64,000 bases of DNA from Emydura subglobosa (Eukaryota > Chordata > Testudines > Chelidae): positions 2,479,550-2,543,549 of the forward strand of contig ML680038.1 in NCBI GenBank assembly GCA_007922225.1, read 5' to 3'. Shown here piece after piece: positions 12,352-23,200 of the stretch (position 1 is its first letter; the number at the start of each line of letters is the position of its first letter). Below the pieces are notes generated by a model. The model saw nothing but the letters and a program-made list of their open reading frames with translations. It was not told where the DNA came from and searched no databases. Made by a program: the position numbers and the translations under genes.

Positions 12352-13017
12352 TGTAGTAAGAAGTGAGAGCTTAAGGCCTGTAAAACAGGCTAAGGCCTAA
12401 ATGGAAAAAGCCGAGTGAACAGAAGTATAAGGGGTCACTCAAGTTAACTGAGACTGGTATAGGAAAGTGCTGATACTGCAAGATTGTAAGACTGCCAAAA
12501 TATTACTAAAATATGTAGTAGGTATAAGAGGTACCAAGATACTAACTCTCTGAAACGACACTTTGATGGGTAGAAATGATACATAGAGTGGCGGTGCCCA
12601 AATCAGCCAATCGACGGAAAAAGGTGGTATTAGACTACGTCAAGAGGGGGGCAACTACCTACGTCAAAGGGGGCAGAACGAAAGAGTATGTAACAGTGTA
12701 TAAAAGAGGGTGTCAGAGGGAATACCGGCGTCCGGTCTAGGGGATAACGGAAAGTCCCGCTGTTGGGCCGAGACCATTGTAACGCCGCCAATATGAAACT
12801 GACCCAGAGGTACTCTGTAAGTCATTTCTCATTGTGCCACACACAATAAACCTGGCCTGGGTGCCTTCGTTGCTCAGCTAATCCGTGGTCGTGTCGACTC
12901 ATTCGATCGTGAGAGCCGTCTCAGTTTCCTGGCCAGAGCTGGGACAGCAGCTACACAGGGACACACGCACGCAGCCTACACTGATAAACATCAGTGACCA
13001 ACACACCGATTACCACA
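12352..13017 (+). mobile_element. Solo LTR, family C, copy 1
   Basis: The 666-bp element starts TGTAGTAAG and ends TTACCACA. Flanks AAGAT (12347-12351) and GAGAT (13018-13022) form a 5-bp target duplication with one mismatch. A TATAAAAG box lies at 12699-12706 and an AATAAA signal at 12845-12850, so transcription would run on the plus strand in U3-R-U5 order. Its start and end resemble those of the LTR at 38606-39173. No internal region remains. Confidence 0.75.
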
Positions 13018-13279
13018 GAGATTTAGCTGGAGCTTGTAGGGGGTGATATCATCTGTCTTCTCCTCTCTGGCCTGGTCTGGTCAGAGCATTTCTCAGGCTC
13101 AGGATGACGATGGGCCCGGGTCCCAAGAAACAGTCGGGTGGCAGCCATGATGGTGAAGCTTTCTTCAGTGGCCTCCCGCATGCTTTTAACTGTACTTTCC
13201 CCACAAAATCTCTTTCTTTTCAGGCCCTGCTAAGAGGGTGTTGGATGGAATAGCCCATCCCCTCATTATTGTGGCCACC
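13018..13279. other. Unassigned spacer
   Basis: It is a short stretch between the LTR and the following CR1. Nothing further can be supported. Confidence 0.3.
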
Positions 13280-15660
13280 AATTAGGCCTGACGTGAGCTG
13301 GAAGAGCAATAAAGCAGAGCACAGGCAATCCAGGAAGTTTTTGCAGAGTGTTGTGGACAACTTTCTGGTGCAAGTGCTGGAGCAACTGACTAGTAGCTGT
13401 GCTCCTGTTGAACTGCTGCTGACAAACGGGGAAGATTTGGTAGGGGATGTAGAAGTGGGCGGTAACCTGGGCAGCAGTGACCATGAGATGGTCGAGTTCA
13501 GGATCCTGACAAAAGGAAGAAAGGAGAACAGCAGGATATGGACCATGGACTTCAGAAAAGCGGACTTTGACTCCCTCAAGGAGCTGATGGGCAGGATCCC
13601 CTGGGAGGCTAATATGAGGGGGAAAGGAATCCAAGACAGCTGGCTGTATTTTAAAGAAACCTTATTGAGGGCACAGGAACAAACCATCCCGATGTGCAGA
13701 AAGAATAGCAAATATGGCTGGTGACCAGCTTGGCTTAACAGAGAAACCTGTGGTGAGCTTAAACACAAAAAGGAAGCTTACAAGAAGAGGACGCTTGATC
13801 AGATGACTAAGGAAGAGTCTAAAAATATTGCTCGAGCATGCAGGAGTGAAATCAGGAAGGCCAAAGCACAACTGGAGTTGCAGCTAGCAAGGGACGTTAA
13901 GGGTAACAAGAAAGGTTTCCACAGGTATGTTAGCAACAAGAAGGTTAGGGAAAGTGTCGGTCCCCTACAGAATGGGGGAGGAAACATAGTGACAGATGAT
14001 GTGGAAAAAACTACACAATACTTGTTTTTGCCTCTGCCTTCACAGACAAAGTCAGCTCCCAGACTACTGCCCTGGGCAGCACAGAATGGGGAGGAGGTGA
14101 GCAGCCCTCAGTGGTGAAAGAACAGGTTCAGGACCACTTAGAAAAGCTGGACATGCACAAATACATGAGGCCAGATGCAATGCATCCGGGGGTGCAGAGG
14201 GAGTTGGCTGATGTGATTGCAGAGCCATTGGCCATTATCTTAGAAAACTCGTGGTGATTGGGTGACATCCCGGACAATTGGAAAAGGCGAATATAATGCC
14301 CATCTTCAAAAAAGGGAAGGAGGAGGATCCAGGGAACTACAGACTGGTCAGCCTCACCTCAGTCCCTGGAAAAATCACGAAGCAGGTCCTCAAGCAATCC
14401 CTTTTGAAGCACTTGGAGGAGAGGAAGGTGATCAGGAACAGTCAGCATGGATTCACCAAGGGAAAGTCATGCCTGACCAACCTGATTGCCTTCTATGATG
14501 AGATGACTGGCTCTGTGGATGTGGGGAAAGTGGTGGACCTTGACTTCAGTAAAACTTTTCATCCGGTCTCCCACAGTGTTCCTGCCAGCAAGTTAAAGAA
14601 GTATGGGTTGAATGAATGGACCATACGGTGGATAGGAGCTGGCTAGATCATGGGGCACAACGGGTGGTGATCAATGGCTCCATGTCTAGCTGGCAGTCAG
14701 TATTAAATGGAGTGCCCCTGGGGCCAGTTTTGTTCAACATCTTCATTAATGACCTGGAGGATGGGGTGGATTGCACCCTCAGCAAGTTTGCAGATGACAC
14801 TAAGCTGGGGGAGTGGTAGATACACTGGAAGGTAGGGATAGAATACAGAGTGACCTAAACAAACTGGAGGATTGGGCCAAATCTGATGAGGTTCAACAAG
14901 GAAAAGTGCAGAGTCCTGCACTTGGGATGGAAGAATCCCATGCACTGCTACAGACTGGGGACCGACGAGCTAGGCAGCCGTTCTGCAGAAAAGAACCTGG
15001 GGCTTATGATGGACAAGAAGCTGGATATGAGTCAACAGTGTGCCTAGTTGCCAGAAAACTAATGGCATATTGGGCTGCATTAGTAGAAGCATTGCCAGCA
15101 TATTGAGGGAAGTGATTATTCCCCTCTATTTGGCACTGGTGAGGCCACATCTGGAATATTGTGTCCAGTTTTGGGTCCCCCACTACTGAAAGGATGAGGA
15201 CAAATTGGAGAGAATCCAGCGGAGGGCAACAAAAATGATGAGAGGGCTGGAGCACAAGACTTATGAGGAGAGGCTGAGGGAACTAGGCTTGTTTAGTCTG
15301 CAAAAGAGAAGAATGAGGGGGGATTTGATAGCAGGCTTTAACTACCTGAAAGGGGGTTCCAGGGAGGATGGAGCTAGGCTGTTCTCAGTGGTGGCAGATG
15401 ACAGAACAAGCTGCAATGGTCTCAAGTTGCAGTGGGGGAGGTCTAGGTTGGATATTAGGAAAAACCTTTCCCCTAGGAGAGTGGTGAAGCGCTGGAATGG
15501 GTTACCTAGGGATGGGGTGGAATCTCCATCTTTAGAGGTTTTTAAGGCCCGGCTTGACAAAGCCCTGGCTGGGATGATTTAGCTGGGGTTGGTCCTGCTT
15601 TGATCAGGGGGGTTGGACTGAATGACCTCCTGAGGTCCCTTCTAACCCAAATTTTCTATG
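13280..15660 (+). mobile_element. CR1 LINE, endonuclease end to 3' tail
   Basis: It is a long plus-strand CR1 copy. Its successive pieces encode the endonuclease C-terminus (GSSDHEMVEF box, about 13480), the linker (RIPWEANMRGKGIQDSW), the RT N-terminus ([18 protein letters not shown], 14294), the RT core ([18 protein letters not shown], then KFADDTKLG at about 14795) and the C-terminal part with [19 protein letters not shown]. Several frameshifts and stops break it. The CR1 3' UTR ends near 15660. Confidence 0.88.
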
Positions 15661-17120
15661 TAGGCAAACCGACAGGAGTAGGCAAAGGTGGCAATTGCCC
15701 AGGAGGCTGACGATTTTAAAAGGGGCCCAGGCCATGGGCGGCAGGGTGAAAGCTTCCCCTTGGGGAGGCCAGTTCCCTGTCCCACCTCTTCCGCCCTTGG
15801 CCCCCGCCCACAGTCCGTCTGCCCTAGGCACTACCGCACTCAGAACGCTTGTCTATGCTGACGTGTCCCTCCCTGCTTGGCTCCTCTCCTCTCTTCCACA
15901 CTTCTCTTTCCCTGCCTGGCATCCCCACAGCTATGTCCCATCCCGCTGCCGCTGCTCACTGCATCCCTCTTCCCCCCCACTTCTCACTCAGCCCCCGTAG
16001 CCTGCTGTGGCTTGCTGCTTGGAAGAAGGGAGAGTGTGGAAAAGAGGAGGGGGACCAAGCAATGGCGGGAGGGACACGGCAGCAAGTAGGCCAAGCGGGA
16101 GCAGGGCCTGGGGTAGACTGTGGGTGTGGCTATGGGCAGAAGAAGCAGTGTGGGACTGTTCTGCTCTGGGGCCGGAAATTCCTTTTCCCAGGCCTGCTTC
16201 TAAGATTCTAATGTCTGACACATGCCAATTCTGGCTCATTGATTTCTGGCTCCACAGCTCCTGTTTCAACAAGCAAAATTTCAGCACAGCCCTTGAATGA
16301 TATCAACTTGGCCTTTTTATGTAGAGCAGGTCAGTTGTTCTGATGCCCTGTCATACCGTTTCCCATCAGCAGGTGTTGGGGGTTATTTTAACATCTAATA
16401 AACTTGTACGGACTTGGTGCGGTTGAGCTCACAGTTTGGGTAAACTCAGAGGCCGGGTTGTCACAATGCCTCCCTGGGGTTTTGACTTGTATTTTTCTCC
16501 CTCCCACCCCACCCAGTTATTGTGGGGTATCGTTGCATGGAGGTGAGTTTCCTCCCAGCTCTGAGGGGGTGTTACACGAGAGCACAAAGGCAGTCTCCCT
16601 CAAGTATGTGCTTCCAGGGGAGGAGGGAACGTTGGCAGGGCCCCCCATCTCTTCCCACGTTCCCAGTCCGTTCCATGATCTCTCCTCGGCCCGAGAAGCT
16701 GGCTACCGTTGTGGAAGTGGAGCAGACAGGGCCCTCGGGATCCTGAGGTGGATGCAGAATGGCAGGTAAGGGGGGAGAGACGCTCACTCTGTCTGGTTCC
16801 TGGGGGAAGGGGCCCAGGCTTTCCCTGGCCGCCTGTGGGATTGCTGGGGAAAGCTGTGTTTCTGGCTGCTCTGAGAGCAAGCTGGGCTCATGCTCCATCA
16901 CCTGCCTTGCACACGAGCTCTGGCCAGGAGCCCATATGCATCTGTCATGACATGCGGCTGTGCAGCTGCTGACCAATTGCCTCAGCTCCGTTCTGTTCTC
17001 CCTGCATGGCCGGAATGACGCAAGCAGCTGCCCTTATCCTGCTGGGCTCAGTGGTGGGGTGGTGGAGACCTGGCAAGGGAAGCTGTGGTGTCTGCCGAGC
17101 AGCAGGATACGGGGTGATAG
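15661..17120. other. GCKR upstream intergenic region
   Basis: No coding exon was recognised on either strand. In mammals FNDC4 lies just upstream of GCKR on the opposite strand, but no fibronectin-type exon was seen here. Pyrimidine-rich stretches occur at 15870-16000. Confidence 0.4.
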
Positions 17121-17126
17121 GAGCAG

Positions 17127-17158
17127 TTGCAATGTAACTGTTCCGATTAATCATTACA
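17127..17158 (+). promoter_or_regulatory. Candidate HNF1-like and C/EBP-like sites upstream of GCKR
   Basis: ATTAATCATTACA at 17146-17158 agrees with the HNF1 palindrome GTTAATNATTAAC at 10 of 13 positions, and TTGCAAT at 17127-17133 resembles a C/EBP site. They lie about 170-200 bp before the GCKR start codon, a sensible position for a liver promoter; HNF1-type control of mammalian GCKR is known. No TATA box was seen, and the transcription start is not determined from sequence. Confidence 0.4.
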
Positions 17159-17326
17159 GCGCAGGGCTGATAAGGCTGGGACAAACATAGCTGTCTGGAA
17201 TGAGGGGGAGGGGTGAGCGCCCAGTCCTTGTCTCACTCACATCCAGGCAGCCGACTGTACTGGACTAACAGGTTTGGGACCCAGCAGATTCTTCCCAAGC
17301 CATCATCATCCGTTCTGGCCTGGACC

Positions 17327-17386
17327 ATGCGTGGGACCAAGAAATACAGGCACGTTATTGAGACGCCGGATCCCGGCAAATGGGAG
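17327..17386 (+). CDS. GCKR: GCKR exon 1 (start)
   Basis: It encodes residues 1-20, including the conserved [12 protein letters not shown] block. The ATG follows GGACC. The donor is GTGAGA at 17387, phase 0. Confidence 0.95.
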
Positions 17387-20244
17387 GTGAGAACTGCAGA
17401 GCGGCTTGCGGGTCTTAGTTGCCTCAGGCACCACCCCTGCTAGGGCACTGCACTGGGAGCAGAAGGGGCTGCCCGGGCTACTCCAGCGGGGATGGCAGCC
17501 AGGGGCTCCGTCACCTGCTGCTGCCACCACCCCAACCAAATCAGCCCTGAAGAGCTGGTTGCCTTGTTTCAGCCACTGCTTAGAAACCATTCCCGTTCCA
17601 GTTACTCTGTGATCCTGAGACACGGGAGGGGAACCAGGCAGAAAAGCTGCAGCCTGACAGTGCCAGTGAGTGTTTGAACGTGTGATTCATCCTGGAGTGG
17701 CCCAGCTGGTTCTGGTCTGACATGCGTGGAACAGTACTCAGCATAGATGAACAGATTCTGAGCCCAGGCGGGACCACAGTAATGATCTAGTCTGAGCTCC
17801 TGTATCTCCAAGTCCAATAGCTGTGTTTGAACTAACATACGAGTAAGAACAAAAGAACCTCCAGACTGAGTCAGATCAAGGATCCATCTAGCCCCGTGTC
17901 CTGTCTTCCTACAGTGATCAGTGCCAGGTGCTTCAGAGGGAATGAACAGAACAGGGCAATTATCAAGTGACCCTGTCGTCCAACCCCAGCTTCTAGCAGT
18001 CAGAGACTTAGGGACACCCAGAGCCTGGGGTTGCACCCCTAACCATCTTGGCTGCTAGCCATCGATGTACCTATTGTCCATTAACTTCTCATTCTTCTTT
18101 TAACCCAGTTATACTTGTGCCCTTCACAATATCCCCTGGCAACAAGTTCCATACGTTGACTGTACATTGTGTGCTGAAGTACTTCCTTATGTTTGTTTTA
18201 AACTGTGGTCTATTATTTCAAATCTCACTTTAGGCATCTCTTTTCTAAGATGAACAGTCCCAGTCTTTTTAATCTCTCCTCATATGAAGGCTGTTCCATA
18301 CTTCTAAATAATTTTGTTGCATTGCTCTGTATTTTTTCCAATTCTAAATACATATTTTTTTGAGATGGGGTGACCAGAACTGCATTCAGTATTCAAGGTG
18401 TGGGCATACCATGGCTTTATATAGTGACATGATATTTTCTGTTTTATTATTTATCCCTTTCCTAATGGTTCCTAACATTCTGTTAGCTTTATGGACTGCT
18501 GCTGCATTTTGAGCAGATGTTTTCAGAGAACTACCTATGATGACACCAAGATCTCTTTCTTGAATGGTAGCATCTAATTTAGACTCATTTTGTATGTATA
18601 GTTGGGATTATTTTTTCCAGCGTATATTACTTTGTCCTTATGAACATTGAATTGCATCTGCTATTTTGTTGCCCAGTCATCCCGTTTGTGAGAACCCTTT
18701 GTAACTCTTTGCAATGGGCTTTGGACTATCTTCAGTAATTTTGTATCATCTGCAAATTTTGCCAGATCCCTGAGGGACCCTGCTATTTCTCTCTTCCATT
18801 GGAAAACTGAACATTTATTCCTATTTATTCCTATGCTTTGTTTCTTGTCTTTTAACCAGTTACTGATTCATGAGAGGATCTTCCTTCATGTCCCATGACT
18901 GCTTATTTTCCTTAAACGCATATGGTGTGGGACTTTGTCAAATACTTTCTGAAAGTCCAAATACAGTATATCCACTGGCTCACTCTTGTCCCCATGCTTG
19001 TGGACCCCCTCAAGGAATATGAATAGAGGTTAGTTAGGCTGTTAGTTTTTGGGTCTTTTACTAGTTGCTCTTCAAATTCTTTCTTGGGCATCTAAATTAA
19101 AGCAGATCATTTAGAAAAACATCCCACCTTGATTTAAGTCTCCAGAGATGGAGAAACCACCACAGTTCTGGGTAAGCTGTGTCAAGGGACACTGTTAGAA
19201 ATGTGCTCCTTTTTATAGTCTAAGCTCTCCAGCCTCACTGTGTAATGGGTGTGTATGTCACCAGGAGACAGATGCAGTTTAGAAGGCCCTGGGGTAGGAG
19301 GGGGAAGCAGAGACTTTGGCAGCTGTGTCAGAGGGAAGCTGGGTAGTGAGACAGGTACTTTAGCTGATAGTCTCTTAAAAATCAAGGCTAGTTAAGTACT
19401 GAAATAGGTTACCAAAGGAGGTTGTGGAATCATCATCACTGGAGATTTTTAAGAAAATGTGTTGTACAAAATGTCCTGTCAGGGATGGCTTAGGTTTACA
19501 GGGGGCATTGGACTTGATGACTTCTTGAGGTCCCTTCCGCCCTACACGTTTATGATTCTATTATTGTGATCATCTGGTCTGATCTCCTGTTAACACAAGA
19601 CATAGGACTTTCCTGAATTAATTCTTGTTTGAACTAGATCTTATAGAAGAACAGCCAGCCTTGATTTAAAGTTGTCAGTGGCAGAGACTCCATCCTGACC
19701 GTTGATAAATTGTTCCTGCAGTTAATTACCCTCAATTGTAAAAATACATGCTGTATTTTCAGTCTGAATTTGTCTAGCTTCAAATTCCAACTCTTGGATC
19801 ATGTTAGACCGTTCTCTGTTAGACTGAAGAGCCCTCAGTTGTTCCCTATGTAGGTACTAATAGATGTGATCAAGTCACACCTTAACCTTCTCTTTGTTAC
19901 ATGAAATAGACTGAGCTCCTTGAGTCTCTGACTGGAAGGCCTAATCTACACTATGTGGTTGGGTCGTCGAAAGGTCAGTGCAAGGCAGCTATCTGTGGAA
20001 GTGTCTTCAGTTAAATGTGGCTCCTGCCGACATAAGTGCCTTGCTACGGCAATTTAGTACCACCACCTCCCCGAGCAGCATAGTCTGATCAATGTAATTA
20101 GATCAATGCAGTGTCAGCGCAGCGTAACTGCATTGCTTACATTGACTGTTACTGGCTTTCAGGAGCCATCCCACAATGCCCCCCACTGACAGTACAATCA
20201 ATACAAGTGCTCCTGGGAGGGTGCACACTGCCAACACAAGGAGC

Positions 20245-20276
<32 letters not shown>

Positions 20277-23200
20277 AGCAGTTTAACAACGGTGGTGGCT
20301 GTGTGCTGACGTAAATTAGATTGACATGATTTTGTAGTGTAGATGTAGCCTAAGGCATGTTTTCTAATCATTTATCATTCTTGTGATTCTTCTCTGAACC
20401 CTCTCCAGCTTATCAAAATCCTTCCTGAATTGTGGACAGAGTATTCCAGCAGCGGGTCACACCAGTGCCAAATACAGAAATAATATAACCTCTATACCTC
20501 TACTCGAGATTCCCCAGTTTATGCATCCAAGGATCCAATTAACCGTTTTAGCCACAGCATTGCACGGGGAGCTCATGTTCAGCTGATTATCCACCTTTCT
20601 GTAATTCCCATTTGGAAGGGGATGTCCAGGTGCGTCCGTGGGAACCAAACACCTGAATTTCCCTGATTTTTACACATGATGATTGGCACCATCCTGGCCC
20701 ATTGCCACTGGGTTTGCGCAGAAACCAGCAGCTGCCAGCGTACTCAGCCGCAGCCATTCCCAGAAACAAGGGGAAACAAACATCAAATGCAGCAGGGCTA
20801 GAAACCCAAAGGCAAGTTAATGCTGAGGTTGCTGAGGCCTTGCCAAATGTTTTATTACCTCATCTCTAGCCCCCTTTATTGATCTGTTTGTTCTCCTGTG
20901 TGCCCTGCCTGTCACCTTGACTGGAAGATACCTGAGCAAGGACTGTGTGTACAGCACCAAATACAATCGGACCCTGATCACTGATCAGGTTCCTTGGCGC
21001 AACCAGAATCCTAGAACTCTAGGACTGGCAGGGACCTCACGAGGTCATCTAGTCCAGATCCCTGCACTCATTGCAGGACCAAGCATTATCTAGACCATCT
21101 GTAACCAGGGCCGGATTAACTCTCCTGTGGGCCTGGGGCTATTCCATTTTCTGGGGCCCCATATACAACTCTTTTTCCTCATTTAAAACAAAATGTTCAC
21201 AATTGTGGCACTGGGCTATTAACGCTATACTAAACTTGCCTTTTAATTAGCAGGAAGCCGTTCTGTGGTTACATTTCAGTCTTAAAACATGTAGAACGGG
21301 TTGGCAACCTTGGCACGTGAGATGATTTTGAGCAGCGCTCGCACTCACACTGGGCTCACGTCCAGGGCCAGATTAATGCAGGGGCTATAGGGGCTGCAGT
21401 CCAGGGCCTCGGGCTAAGGGGGTCCCACAAAAATAAATCCCCACCCCTCCCCCCCCCACCCTCTCCCACGTGACATGGGTCCAGCGCCCCGGCCAGGAGC
21501 TGCTCCCAGCCCCAGGCAGCACCATACAGCAGCTGCTCCCCTCTTCTCCCCCGCCCCTCTCCCACGTGACATGAGCCCAGCATGAGTGTGAGGGGGCAGC
21601 GGCCGCCGCATGGTGTGGCTTGGGGCCGGGAGCGGCTCCTGGCCAGGCCGCTGGGCCCACATCCCGTGGGGGGGGGGAGAAAGGGGGGGATTTATTTTTT
21701 GCAGAGCACCCCTTACCCGAGGCCCTGAGCTGCAGCCTCTAAAGCCCTTGCATTAATCCAGCCCTGTCCATAACAGGGGTTTGTCTAACCTGCTCTTAAA
21801 AATCTCCGGTGACTGAGATTCCACAGCCTCCTGAGGCCATTTATTCCAGTGCGCAACTACCCCGACAGTTAGGAAGTTTTTCCTAATGTCCAACCTAAAC
21901 CGCTCTTGCTGCAATTTAAGGCCACTGCTTCTTGTCCTGTCCTCAGAGGTTAAGGAGAACAATTTTTCTCCCTCCTCCTTGTAACAATATTATATGTACT
22001 TGAAAACTATTATCAAGCCCCCCACCCCCTCCCCAGTCGTCTCCAGACTAAACAAGCCCAATTTTTTAATCTTCCCTCATAAGTCATGTTTTCTAGACTT
22101 TTTTAAATCATTTTTGTTACTTTTCTCTGGACTTTCCCCCATTTGTCCACATCTTTCCTGAAATGTGGCACCCAGAACTGGAGACAATACTTCAGCTGAG
22201 GCCTAATCAGTACGGTGTAAAGCAGAAGAATTACTTCTCGTGCCTCGCTTACAACATTCCCGCTAACACATCCCAGAACGATGTTTGCTTCTCTCTTTTT
22301 TTAACACTGGTGCCACTGGTTACACTATTGACTCATCTTTAGCCTGTGATCCACTAGGACCCCCAGATCCCTTTCTGCAGTACTCCTTCCTAGGGAGTCA
22401 TTTCCCATTGTGTATGTGTGCAACTGATTGTTCCTTCTTAAGTGGAGTACTTTTGCATTTGTCCTTATTGAATTTCATCCTATTTACTTCAGACCGTTTT
22501 TCCAGTTTGTCCAGATCATTTTGATTTTTAATCCTATCCTCCAAAGCCCTTTCAACCTCTCCCATCTAGGTATCATCTACAAACTTTGTAAGTGTTTGCT
22601 ATGCCATTTTCTAAATCATTGATGAAGATATTGAACAGAACCGAACCCAGAATTGGTCCCTCTGGGACCCCACTCAAAATACCCTTCCAGTTTGGCTGTG
22701 AGCCACTGATAACTACTCTCTGGGAATGGTTTTGCAATCAGTTATGCACCCACCTTATAGTAGCTCCATCTAGCTTGTATTTCCTTGGTAAGTTTATGAG
22801 AAGGTCATACAAGACAGTATCAAAAGCCTTACTAAAGTCAAGATATACCACATCTACCGCTTCCCCCGCATCCACAAAGCTTGTTACCCTGTCAAAGAAA
22901 GCTATCAGGTTGGTTTGATGTGATTTGACAAATCCATGCTGACTGTTACTTATCACCTTACTATCTTCTAGGTATTTGAAAACTGATTGCTTAATTATTT
23001 GCTCCATTATCTTTCCAGGTACTGAAGTTAAGCTGACTGGTCTAATTCCTCGGGTTGTCCTTACACCCCTTTTTATAGATTGGCATGTATTTGCCCTTTT
23101 CCAGTCCGCTGGAATCTCTCCTGTCTTCCATGACTTTTGGAAGATAATCAGTAATGGCTCAAATATCTCCCCAGTCAGCGCCTTGAGTATTTCATCAGGT

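Noticed and set aside
8000..17300. FNDC4 exons upstream of GCKR on the minus strand
   Set aside because: Expected from mammalian gene order, but no fibronectin-like or transmembrane exon was recognised.
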